A DNA stretch of 64,000 nt from Usnea hakonensis (taxonomy: Eukaryota > Ascomycota > Lecanoromycetes > Lecanorales > Parmeliaceae). The stretch lies in NCBI GenBank assembly GCA_013423325.1, contig BLJB01000196.1, positions 50,400 to 114,399 of the forward strand. Direction: 5' to 3'. Positions within the stretch are counted from its first letter, which is position 1; the number at the start of each line of letters is the position of its first letter. Below the pieces are notes generated by a model. The model saw only the letters and a program-made list of their open reading frames with translations, did not search any database and was not told where the DNA came from. Of this stretch, positions 43,951-54,694 are shown one piece after another. The position numbers were made by a program, and so were the translations under genes.

Positions 43951-46034
43951 ATGTCATGGCCGCCACACCACCTGAGCCAAGAGTTGGAGCTGTGCGCGGA
44001 CAAAGCTGAGGTCTTGATTTCGAAAGGCGCGCTCTCCTTTGAAGGTATTATCTTGGAAGCTAACCATACAATCATTCGCCAACCTCGCTTCTATGCCACT
44101 GTGGGCATCGCAGCTGCTGGAAAGTCTTTGGAGGCTTCGTCTCGTCCTGATCCCACTCTTGCCGACACGTCACTCGTATTGAGTGGCCAGCCTCTTGAAC
44201 AGCCAAGTATGGCACAAGCTTTTGGCGAATTACCAGGAACAATCATGTTTGGTCGATATATGAACGCGGTCAGTGGGCCACGGTATCCCGAATACTTACC
44301 CAAATATGAAATCAGGCCTCGAGCTACGGATAACCTGCTTGTGCTCCAACGCTTGTACTACCTGATGAGGAATGGTTGGACTGAGGAGGTAAGTAATGTG
44401 GTAATTCCCCTTGTTTTTGAGGTACTGATAAGGATTGGGGCTAGATTGATTTTGCGGAGCACTTCTTGTGTACACAACTTGTCTACGATCCCGGATGGCA
44501 GGAAGGAAATCCCCCCCTTCTGGAAAGACAGATCATGCTTCTCATCGCTTCTTTGAGTCACCCCTGTTGGATCGACTTCCGTGACCCTTCTTTTCAAATA
44601 CTAGCAAACTACTACGACGCCGAGCATGTCGACGTGGAAAAGAGTTTCTGGCAGCAGCTGCTTCTGAGCGTCGAACTCGACCTTCGTCTTCGCGCAGCAG
44701 GAGACCGGGAAAACGCCATGTTATCTCACGTTCCCGAGAAAGTTGCTTGGGACCTCGCGTTGAGTAAAGTCTGGCTATCGAAAATGGCTTTTGTCCCAAT
44801 CGATGAACGGTTCCTGCGGCCTGCCACCACTTTTTACGTCACAGCTCTTGCTAAAGATGCCCAAAAGGCAAGGCTCCTTAGCTTTGCCCGGCAAATGAAG
44901 TGGGTGAACATTCACGATGTCAAATCCATGCTCGAAGAGGACAGCGAAGGTCGCATCCCTCTCGAATATCGAAATGCATGGACATCTTCCTGGATTACCG
45001 GCACGATCTTACCCGGCCCGTCCGCCTGTTGGCTCGCAATGAGATGCCTAATCGACTGCGACCCGACCATTATCAACGCGCCGCACGGCTTCGACAAGAT
45101 GCAGTCCAACTTTGGCTTCCAGTACAGTGGCTGCACTTACTGGTACTTTGACAACATCGTCGGAAAAGTAATGGGAGCTTCCCAAGGCGTTAATCATGAC
45201 CACGGGTGGATCGGCCCCTGCATCCCCAGCGACGACCTCTCCAGACTCCAAACCCTACTCATCCACGCGGCACCCGTCCCCATCAAACCCAGCAAAAGAC
45301 GCATCCGCCAAATCGCCGCCCGCAGCGCGCCCCTCGGCCCCCCAGCCCCCAGCTACCCTATCCGCGACTACACCCTCCCCACCCCATCCCTCGCCAACAC
45401 CGTCGACAGCGTCCGCGTCCAAAAACTCGCCTTCCTCAAACGCTCTCCCCCGCCAGCAGCCCCGTCCGCCGCCGCCGCCGACCCAACAACCTACGACGCA
45501 GCCGTCGTCTTCGCGGTCGAGAACGACATCATCCCCGTCCGTCTGCGCTACAACGTCGAATTCATCCACGCCCCGCCCTGCGACGGCCAGCACCCGCTTT
45601 TCTGGGACTACGCGTACGCAACCATCAGAGTGGATCAACTCCTCTTGGACTTGCGCTGCTGGAACGGCGTCTATGTAGACGCCAAGGTGCCGAGCGAAGA
45701 ATTTGATAACAGCAACACCTCTAACCTTCTGAACGTGATTTCCAATGCTGCAGATACAAATACATATATAAATGCAAAGGTTACGAAGAAGAAGAAGAAG
45801 AAGCAGCATCGCGCTCCAGAGTCCATCCTTGTGGTGGAGGCGTACGGCGTCGAGGATAATGAGGTGCTGGCCCGGGCGTGGGCTTCGCATATTGGGTTTT
45901 CGGCCGTGGTGGCGGAGGCAAAGGGGACGTGTATTGCGTGTGCGGTGCGGATGGCTTATGCGGCTTCGGTGCATATGGTTATTTTGCGGGGGGGAGGGAG
46001 GGGGGAAGAAGGATTGAGTGAGTATTTTGTGTGA
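43951..46034 (+). CDS. Unrecognised fungal protein, 675 aa
   Basis: Exons 43951-44388 and 44445-46034; intron 44389-44444 (GTAAGT...TAG) joins WTEE to IDFAEHFL. I do not recognise the family. Visible: a largely helical N-terminal half with aromatic-rich stretches, then a Cys/Trp/His-rich segment (QYSGCTYWYFDN, NHDHGWIGPC) near residue ~370-400, a Pro/Ala-rich low-complexity linker (~430-490) and a run of six lysines near 585. The C-terminal ~100 residues look compact again (LVVEAYGVEDNEVLARAWASHIGF). No signal peptide or membrane helix. Codons from 45240 to 45600 end almost only in C, unlike the rest of the gene. The last residues could also be altered by an unnoticed terminal intron. Confidence 0.7.
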
Positions 46035-46378
46035 GAACTTCTAGGTGAGAATGATGATGGATCTTTGGACTCAACGCTGGATTCACTAACTTTTGTGCTT
46101 TGTTAGGGGTGTATAGGTCCATTTGTTTCACGTGGATTGAACTATAGAGGTTCTTCCCTGAGCACGCAGTGGATGTTGTGAGCGTTAACGTAAGAAGAAC
46201 AAGGGCTAGAGCGTATTTATTTCCCGCCAATAGATTCAAAATACCACCATGGTCCAATGACCTGGTATCCGGACTGCCGCAGCATGAATCATGTACTATG
46301 TACAACGTCTTTGCATTACGCATTTATGTCGCCACAAGACACGAGCTCCCGATCAACAATCTGGGGACGACTGTAGTA
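46035..46378. other. Intergenic, convergent 3' flanks
   Basis: 344 bases between two converging stop codons, including a CACGTG at 46129-46134 that lies in a 3' flank and is unlikely to be a promoter element. Confidence 0.45.
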
Positions 46379-47824
46379 TCATTTCTGAACTTCTTCTTTA
46401 CCTTTCCCCTTTCCCTCTTTGCTTTCCATGCCAGCAATATCCTCTTCACTTGATGAGGATCTGGATGAGGATTTTTCGCTTGTTGAATCTTCATCGATCT
46501 TAAAGCCCTCACTCCGTTCCACTAGACTCCGGTAGTAATCAACTAATACCTCTGGCTTCGGTACTATCCTCCATTCCACCCTCCATAAAAACTCCAATTC
46601 CAACAGGGCCAACTCTTTCAAACTCACGCCTCCTACTCGTGCGTACGTGTTGTTCGTCCAGAAGCTGTCGCTCAGCCCTTTGCTCGCAACTGTAGCGCTT
46701 GTGATGAGGAATCTATGGACCGTGAGGGAAGATATGGTAAAAGCGGGGTAGAGGGCGCATAGCCGGTCGATGTAATACACCATACTTAACAGTATTGGGG
46801 GTGATAGCGTAGCGTGTGTTGTTAGCCGTTGGAGATAATCTTTGACGCCGATGCCCGGAGGAGCTCGCGAGTGGAACCTGGTCAAACGGCCATCTTTCAG
46901 CGGAATCTCGTCATTGAATTTAATCAGCTCGAGGAGCATGTTGCTGATTAGAAGGACTAGATCTTTCACATCGCAGGTTTCGTACTGCAGTGGCATGAGT
47001 TTTATCGTGGGTCTAGGGTGACGGGCACGTTTTGGTGAGGAGCCTTGTGAGGAGGAGGAGGAAGAAGAATTCGGTAATGTATTTGAGGAAGCAGATGCGA
47101 TTTGTGGATCCGCGGAGGCTTCAGCTGCACGCTTGGACAACGGTTGTGGTTCCAAGGTGGGCTCTGGTGGTGGCAGTGGTTGTCGTGGTGGACTGGGAGT
47201 AGCGCGCCGCTTGCCGGCCTTCCGGGGAGGATCAGGCATTGGCACGGCGGGAGGAGAATACTGTGTGCCCGCATCCACTGTAGCCTTCTTTGTAGACGAT
47301 GTTGACACCAAGTTCTTATGCGAAATTGAGCCCACAGTGGGCGATTGGGAGAGGTGCCGAGGGAAAGCTGCTGGCGGTGGCGGTTTAATGAAGGAGCGTG
47401 GGGAGTGTGAGGCGGGAAAGCGGAATGCTCCATCGTAGGAAGGCCTTGGAGAACATGATGTTGTACTGCTGGGGTGAAGAGTTGGGGACGGAGAGGAGGA
47501 TATCATCTCGATATCAGAAGGGGAACGGCCACCGCCGCTGCTAGTAGTACTGCCACTTTGATTGGAGAGAGGACCTCGCTGAAGGAAGGTGCCGTTCGTC
47601 TGGGCGAGGAAGTCACGCGCATACTTGTAGAGACGGGTGAGTAAGGTGCGTTCGTCGTATGTGCAAGGAACGAAATCGGAATAACAGGATTCTCTGGCAG
47701 CGTATGGGTTGTGCCACGAGCCGTTGGAGTAATAATGTCGTGCTTGCCCACAGTTGTAAGGCTGTGCGTGGTGTTGACGCCGGCGAATACCTGTGGGCCG
47801 CATTCCGCTAGTGTGGCTTGGCAT
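46379..47824 (-). CDS. Pho80-family cyclin (Pho85-type CDK partner), 481 aa
   Basis: Single exon on the minus strand. The last third is a cyclin box of the PHO80 type: VKDLVLLISNMLLELI, LTRFHSRAPPGIGVKDYLQRLT, LLSMVYYIDRLC, FTISSLTVHRFLITSATVASKGLSDSFWTNNTYARVGGV. Members of this group include yeast Pho80 and Neurospora PREG, which with a Pho85/PGOV kinase hold the bHLH phosphate regulator inactive under high phosphate. The N-terminal ~280 residues are low complexity, rich in Pro/Ser, with a polyserine stretch. A short acidic/serine tail follows. PREG identity is likely but other Pcl cyclins cannot be excluded. A GCACGTGGG site lies 676 bases upstream. Confidence 0.85.
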   Translation of the reverse strand: MPSHTSGMRPTGIRRRQHHAQPYNCGQARHYYSNGSWHNPYAARESCYSDFVPCTYDERTLLTRLYKYARDFLAQTNGTFLQRGPLSNQSGSTTSSGGGRSPSDIEMISSSPSPTLHPSSTTSCSPRPSYDGAFRFPASHSPRSFIKPPPPAAFPRHLSQSPTVGSISHKNLVSTSSTKKATVDAGTQYSPPAVPMPDPPRKAGKRRATPSPPRQPLPPPEPTLEPQPLSKRAAEASADPQIASASSNTLPNSSSSSSSQGSSPKRARHPRPTIKLMPLQYETCDVKDLVLLISNMLLELIKFNDEIPLKDGRLTRFHSRAPPGIGVKDYLQRLTTHATLSPPILLSMVYYIDRLCALYPAFTISSLTVHRFLITSATVASKGLSDSFWTNNTYARVGGVSLKELALLELEFLWRVEWRIVPKPEVLVDYYRSLVERSEGFKIDEDSTSEKSSSRSSSSEEDIAGMESKEGKGKGKEEVQK

Positions 47825-49292
47825 TATATAGACTTTGCCTTTTTCGTCAAACTATCTCTAGTCAAACCAGGCTCATAATAATACCTTATCTTGAGGGATT
47901 TGTTTTGGTTGAAGCCTTTCCCCTTTTCTGGCTCAAGAGAATGAGAGTGACATACAGGACATTAAAGTTGCTTTTCAAGCTATCATGATTATCCTTAGGT
48001 CCTATTAGTACATGAGGAGATAAAGAGGGGACAAAGAGCAGCTACTGGATGGCCTTCGGACGACCAAGGTTCACATTTGCTAGCACATCCACCTTTTATA
48101 TACATACCCAGGTGGCAATTCATTTCATCTCCTCTTCCGCTACAGCCTTGCGCGACGTCTTGGACCTTTCGTTAGATGCTTCGAGAGCTCCTCAACATGT
48201 ACCCCAGATTATCTCCCCGCAAAACCTTCAGCATTCGGGAAGCGCACCGCAAACATGACGTGTACCGATAGCCGCACAGCATTCCGCATGCACCGATGGG
48301 CTGGCATTGAATCCGTGGTATACCGGGAGAAAAAATCCAAGTCAATGCCGTAGTGACAAAGGAAAGATTTTGCTGTTTCAGATGTTGATCTGTAGAGAAA
48401 GAGCCGCACGATTGGATATGGTCATGGCGCCTCGAATTTAGCCGCAGATAGAAAGATCAGGTCGGATGGCCACGGTGTCCAATGAATAACTTGAACACGC
48501 CCACGTGCAAAGTGTTCAGATTAAGGAGACAATGACAGATATCCCGAATTGTATTAAGCCTTTCGACGGAAGGAGAAAAGGGAAAAGTGAAAAGGAGCAC
48601 TGGCCAAACACCGCAATAGGACATGTGGACCACTGCTCCTAGCTTTTCATCTCACAAGCCTTCTCGAGATGTAGCAATGCATGACTTGTATTCTCCAGGA
48701 CCAACATATGCAATCTTCAAGTGGTTGGAAGATAAGGGTCTTGTAGGAAGACAATGACTTTGGAAGTTCATAAGCTTGGTTGGCAGTACGTATATTATAT
48801 CATAGCCTTAGAGGTACTCGTACTTGAGGTACGAAGGTAGGTACTTCGTACCAAGCTTTCCAACCAAAAGAGAGATAGATGGGTTCGGCAAGTCGCGAGT
48901 GTCGCTTCTACCCCGGATTCTGCTAAACCCGATTCGGACTACTCTACAACAGAGATTGATAATTGAAATTCCGCAGGGACATGGAAAATAATCATACCAA
49001 ACCATGCATGTCGTTTACTCTGCATTCTTGACAAATGACAATCCTAGCTAGGCACAAGACGGCGCAGATTTTGTTTGACCACAGCCGCAAGACCATCTAA
49101 TGAAATCAGACTTTTTCGGCCTAGCCCATATTTTCCGATTACGCTCCAGCGCTTTCCGTCGACGGAGCATGGAAGTCGCCCCTAGCATTTACTAATTATA
49201 ACATTGTACACTACATGATTCTTCAATGCGCTTGCAGCAGTTGATTCTTAGTTGATTCATTACGTTTTGATCGACTCTGGCTTGCATATTCT
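47825..49292. other. Divergent intergenic region, cyclin / Gid5
   Basis: 1.47 kb between divergent starts. Apart from the Pho4-type site at 48500-48508 I see no element or gene. Confidence 0.4.
48500..48508 (-). promoter_or_regulatory. High-affinity Pho4/NUC-1-type site (GCACGTGGG)
   Basis: CCCACGTGC on the plus strand, i.e. GCACGTGGG in the orientation of the Pho80-like gene. The surrounding twelve bases CGCCCACGTGCA are identical to those at 7778-7789. It lies 676 bases upstream of the cyclin start and ~785 bases upstream of the Gid5 gene, so which gene it serves, if any, is uncertain. Confidence 0.4.
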
Positions 49293-52200
49293 ATGACCCT
49301 CACTTTCGGCAAGCTCGTCGCATCCGCACCTGACCCTCCTGTGCTGCCCTTAGGCATGACACGACCGTCCACCCCTCCCATTCTGTCCGAGTTACGAAGT
49401 GCCTCCTCTCCCGCCAGTCAGGTTGCCGCATTACGGGCTCTCAAAAATGAGGTCATCGGACACGAGCAGAAGAAGGAGATGTGGGTTGGTCTTGGGGTGC
49501 TGGCGCCTATAGCGCGTATCTTGAATACGCACAAGGGAAATGGGAAGAGAAGGCACCGAGATGTCAGCAACAGTACCAATCAGTCAAAGCCGAGGAGTGC
49601 CAGAAGCGATGAGGAGGAGGCCCGACTCCAAGCTATCATCATTGTTGGTAGTCTGGCTCACGGTTAGTAGAGAATGGTAGCTCTCTGCACCGTCTAGGGG
49701 ATTCCGTTCTGATATTGCATTGTCAACAGGTGGTCCAGCTTATGTCTCTCCGATCTTCGCTGGACTTATCATATCCCCGTTACTTGCCCTACTTTCGCCG
49801 GCCGAGTCTTCACCTCATCTGGTGTTGAATGCCTTGAGATCTCTCAATGCTGTGGCCGATTCGCTCTTCCTATCCCACTCAGACCATGACACAAGTGACG
49901 GCTTGCTAGCCTTGCTGTACACTGAGCAGCACCTGCCAAATTTAGCAAATTTATTGTTGCAGACGTCGCCCTCATTAGTAGCTCAACAACAGATTGCGTT
50001 GACAGCAGCGCTGATCAGTAAAACATGTCGAGACGAGCATCATCGGGCAATGCTGGCTCAGAACGGGGTCTTGGAGGCACTTGCTGTTAGGCTGGCATCA
50101 TTCGTCGTAGCTACCGGATGTCTTGATCCTGGTATTGGGGGTTCCAAGCACGTTGGCGGTATTGCTCCCGCAACCTCAAGGTCGAAGTTATCACCAATAC
50201 TGCAAGCTATTGGAGTCATCATACAGCATTCAAAGTCCAGAGCCCTGCAGTTCTTGAATACGCCAGCTTTCACTTCTATTTTCAACAAGGTTGAAGCAGA
50301 TGGTGCTTCCTACGACAAGAAGCCCGTCGCTCTGGGTCCTAGCGGTTCAAACTTGTTCAATGTCCGCCAGGCACCTCCAAATGCAATGGATGTTCTTATA
50401 CCACCCCTTCCAAGTAATCATTTTCGGAGCTCGCTGGCGCCGAGTTCCAATTTTTCTCCACTGGGGGCTCTCGGGTCCTCAAGTAAGCAAACCCAGATGG
50501 CGAGAAGTGTCAGTTCTGCCATTGAAGTCATTCAGAGCCAGGGACTTGAACATATAGAAGATGAGGAGAGTGCTTTGATACCGTGCCTGCTGTATTTTGC
50601 CAGAATAGAGAACGAAGTAACGGGATTGATGGCCGCCTGGGTGCTCGCAATACTGTACCGTCACGGACTGACCAAACGCGGCCGGGAGGCAGCGATTGCA
50701 CTACTACTTGTGCCTTCGCTTGTACGTATGCTGGACAAAGAGTCGAAGACATCCTCAGGCGCTTCAGATACCTACGACTCTAGTTCCCTTGCTTCTCCTG
50801 AGAGACTCGTCAAAGAACAGGCCCCTTCGGTCTTGGCTATGCTCGCGGCAAATAGCTTAGAGATACAAAAAGCGGCCGATGATGCCGGAGCTATCAAGAA
50901 GTTGTCCCAGCTTCTGAAGGAGTCCTACGATGAGATGCCAGCTACTACCTCTGCGGCAATGTGGACGCCCGAGTCATCCACAACTAGGCATCCTGAGAGT
51001 CGAGACGATGGCTCGAAGCTTGGCCCTGCTGGAATGTCCGCTACAGCCTATCACGTCATGAGGGTGAGGGAATCGGTACTCACCGCTCTCGCTGCCATTG
51101 CATCGGACAAAGACGAGTACAGGAGAGCAATTATAGACAACGGAGTTGTCCCCTTCGTCGTCAAGACTCTGAAACCGGAAGAGACGGACCCTGTTGCCCA
51201 AGGCAATGGCCAGACGGAGGGGCCATCGAGGTATCGAAAAGCGTTCACAGGAAATTGTAAATATGCTATATTGGCTGCTTGTGGGGCAGCCAGGGCCCTA
51301 TCAAGGTCCGTCAGCACTTTGAGAACCAGCCTCATGGATGCGGGTCTTCCATCTCCTCTTTTTGTTTTGATCAAATGTCAAGACATGGAGCTCCAGATCG
51401 CAGCCACTGCCGTTGTGACAAATCTTGTCCTCCATTTTAGCCCAATGCGAGAGGTTGTCATCCTTGAATCCCAATGTTTCTTCGTTGCGCGCTGACCGTA
51501 TGCCAGGCTATCATTGAGGCTGGTGCGTTGAAGATCTTGTGCGAGCATGCTCATTCGATGAATGCAAATCTGCGTCTGAATTCTGTCTGGGCACTTAAGC
51601 ATGTCGTACTTGACGCATCGAATACTATCAAGATGAGCTGCCTCGAAGAGCTTGGTCCTGGCTGGCTAAAACAAATAGTCAATAACGACGCAGAGACTGC
51701 AAATCACGTCACTATATCGAGGGGTGGAGATCGCGAAGACGGATCGTCGACTCCAATCCGAATGAGTACTCCCAATGCCGCTGGCGAGCAAGTAGATCTT
51801 CTCAACGCCGTCGAAGAAGACTCGCGAGAGACTAGTCAAGACGTCGAGGAGGATGGTGAAGAAGATCTCAAGATGGTTGACAGTATTGGAGCTTTGAGTA
51901 GAGCAGAAGTGGAACGAAAATTATACTCGCATTCGAGCAATGGTCGCGGCCCGGCTTCGGAGTCAACAACGCTGACAGGTAGACGTCGCTCCTCCCAGCC
52001 GGCGCTCACAGATGAGCTGGCTATACAGCAGCAAGGGCTAGATTTTATTCGGAACCTCATCTGTGGGACCGGTGCATCCGAGATGATTGAACACATCTTC
52101 AGAGAACTCGGTCAGGATAAGATTTTCGAGCTGCTTGCGGCAAAGCTGAGACCCAGAATATTCAACGCTTTCAATCGCGAACGAAGATCGTCCGAAAATG

Positions 52201-52556
52201 GCGTAAGACAAGTCCAACCCCCGACTGACATAATCGTCTCGGTATGCTACATCGTTGTGCATATTGCTGCCGGGAGTACTCGCCAACGCCAACTGCTCAT
52301 CTCACAGACAGACCTTTTGAAGCTTATTGTCCCACTCTTTAGCCACCCAAGCAAGGATGTTCGCGTTTGTTGCTCGTGGATTGTCATCAACCTTACCTGG
52401 ATGGATGATGCATCCGATGAGTCGAATTGCAAAGCACGTGCTCGCGAGCTGATGAGACTTGGGGTGTACGAGAAGCTTGAGCATATGGAACATGATGCTG
52501 ACCTGGATTGCCGGGAGCGTGCGCGGACTGCTACCATTCAGATGTCGCGGCTTTAG
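49293..52556 (+). CDS. Armadillo-repeat subunit of the GID/CTLH ubiquitin ligase (Gid5/Vid28, ARMC8-like), 1,047 aa
   Basis: Three exons: 49293-49662, 49730-51453, 51507-52556. The sequence is a long series of armadillo-like helices (VAALRALKNEVIGH, LQAIIIVGSLAHGGPAYV, LVLNALRSLNAVADSL, IALTAALISKTCRDEHHRAMLAQNGVLEALAVRL, and near the end AIIEAGALKILCEHAHSMNANLRLNSVWALKHVVLDA, FSHPSKDVRVCCSWIVINLTW). The pattern and length match fungal Vid28/Gid5, the substrate-receptor scaffold of the ligase that removes gluconeogenic enzymes. A disordered acidic insert sits at ~735-800. Confidence rests on overall architecture and the LRLNSVWALKH block. Confidence 0.85.
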
Positions 52557-53074
52557 ACTACGATGAGTAGGATGAGTACGCCATGTATGTTTTTGGTCGT
52601 GCATTGCCTTGGAGTTTATGAGACGCCTTGTTGCGTACGAGGGCTGCAAAGTCTCACCCTGGGTTCAAATTGAAATTTGAGAGTTCGCACTCTGTAGAGG
52701 GAGCTTTTCTAGTAATGTACATACTGCCGACTGTACGACTACGAGTACAACGACTAAAACGAGCAAGAACGATATCAGGGTTTCTGGATTGTGTGAGTAG
52801 ATTTAGCTGCAACACGCACTGGCCATACTAATATTACTTCACCTACTTCTTCAGGTGCTTACATTTTTGAATCACAGATTCATATCGAATTCCACAGTTG
52901 TATCTTGTCCCTAACCGAGGATCTGCATAGGGTTAGGGTTAGGGTTGCTATCGAACATTTATGACGTAGGGCCGAGGGAACAAAGCATTCCTCACAATTG
53001 ATCTCTTTCCAAATATTTGATATGCATCTTCGTACGCATCCTCGCACTTTTCAATCACCTCGCATATAGCCAAA
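52557..53074. other. Intergenic with telomere-like motif
   Basis: About 520 bases between two plus-strand genes. Contains the short telomere-like array described separately; otherwise nothing recognised. Confidence 0.4.
52930..52947 (+). repeat. Three tandem telomere-like units (AGGGTT)3
   Basis: Exactly three copies of AGGGTT, the standard fungal telomere unit, located ~130 bases upstream of the fructosamine kinase start. Such interstitial motifs (teloboxes) can bind Tbf1/Rap1-like proteins in promoters; too short to indicate a chromosome end. Confidence 0.6.
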
Positions 53075-54173
53075 ATGAAGATAGACTCAGCAGTAATTAG
53101 AGCATTGAGTCTCGACCCTGCCAAAACAACAATTGCCAAGCACGGGGGTTCCGGATTCTCAACCACTGCGAAGATTACGACCACCCTAAAAGATGGCACT
53201 GAAAAAAACTTCTTCATCAAGACGGGCAAGAGCAAAAACGCCCAAGTCATGTTTGCAGGTGAACACGCCTCACTCAATGCCCTTCACGTCATCCCCTCCC
53301 TATGCCCTGCTAGTTTTGCACACGGACCTCTTGAGGACGCTGTAGGGGGTGCTTTCTTGGTCACAGATTTTCTGGACATGAGTGGAAATTCATCCGGGAC
53401 CGAGAAAGGGTCTGGAATGTCGTTAGCGGCGAAGTTGGCTAAGCTGCACACCACCGCTGCGCCCATTCCCACAGGCTTTGTGAAACCCGTTTTTGGATTT
53501 CCGGTGCCGAGTAAGTGGAGGCAGCATGCAATCATCAAATCTGTCTGACGTATTTTGAACAGCTTGTTGCGGCGACACAGAACAGCCCAATGACTACACG
53601 GAATCCTGGGCCGACTTTTACGCTCAGCATCGTCTCCTCTCCATCCTCAAGAAAAGCGAACATACAAACGGCCAGGACACTACCCTTCGCTCCTTAGTAG
53701 AAAAAACAGTCGCAGAAACAGTACCAAGACTCATAGGAGAAAAGAACCTAAACAACGGAAAGGGTATCACCCCCGTCGTTGTCCACGGCGACCTGTGGAG
53801 CGGAAACAAGGGCAGAGGAAGAATAGGAGGCAAAGGTGCTGTCGAAGACGTTGTCTTTGATCCGAGCGCTTGCTATGCCCATAGCGAATATGAGCTGGGG
53901 ATTATGAGGATGTTTGGAGGTTTTGGCGGAAGCTTTATGAAAGAGTACCATCAAATTTGTCCCAAGACTGAACCTGTGGATGAGTATGAGGATCGAATTA
54001 GTCTATATGAACTGTAAGTCCTATGATAATGACCCTGACTTGAGGACGAAGCTGATGCGAGCAGATATCATCATTTGAATCACTATGCGATCTTTGGTGG
54101 GGGCTACAAATCTGGGGCTGTTTCGATCATGAGGGCTTTGCATCGGAAATACAGCCCCAAGAGCGAAGTCTGA
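53075..54173 (+). CDS. Fructosamine/ketosamine-3-kinase family protein, 331 aa
   Basis: Three exons: 53075-53510, 53563-54013, 54065-54173. The fold is aminoglycoside-phosphotransferase-like: GGSGFSTTAKI nucleotide loop, FFIKTG lysine strand, FAGEHASLNAL, then the catalytic HGDLWSGN (~220-227) and the DPSACYAHSEYELG magnesium-binding block that replaces the usual DFG. These are hallmarks of fructosamine kinases, which phosphorylate sugar adducts on protein amines and start their removal. The length is normal. Cytosolic. Confidence 0.9.
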
Positions 54174-54694
54174 AAAAAGGGCTTTTCGTCCGGATTGACC
54201 TGATCGAAGCATGCATCTAAGAGAAGGGGAAGCTGCAACCGCAGATATGCCGGATGCAGGGTGATGGCGTCCCGAGAGGGGATGTACTGGCTGAAAGGAG
54301 AGGAAGAAGAAGGAGAAAGAAGGAGGAGGAGGAGAAGGAGAAGAAGAAAGCTTTCCGTCCACTCCCCGCACTACCTTTTCACAAACGATTACTTTTTTAA
54401 AAATCGCCCAGCATACGCGCCATCGAGCTTCTTTCTTACCAGAACTGCTCTTTGACATCGGCGCTTGCGGATGTCCAGGTTTCGGAAAAAGGATTGGGGT
54501 GGTTGATGAGAGGGATGAGGAGAGGGGATAGAAATTGAACAAGTGATGGAGATTTGGAATGGGGAGAATGCGCACTTTCAGAAATTCCATGTTTCCCGCG
54601 GGGTTGTGAGAACGACGCGACAGGTGCACAGAGCTCAATAATTCGAGGCCCTCCCATCATTTCACCCCTCCCCAAAACCAACCCTCCCCCCCCC
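54174..54694. other. Intergenic with purine microsatellite
   Basis: About 520 bases between convergent genes. 54298-54352 is a GAA/GGA-rich simple tract. C-runs near 54680 belong to the GC-rich block of the neighbouring hydrolase gene. Confidence 0.45.

Noticed and set aside
45206..45706. Pro/Arg-rich frames overlapping the unknown gene
   Set aside because: These are alternate-frame readings of a GC-rich segment with biased codons; the true frame continues across the whole exon.
46129..46134. CACGTG as a promoter element
   Set aside because: It lies between two converging 3' ends, not upstream of any gene.
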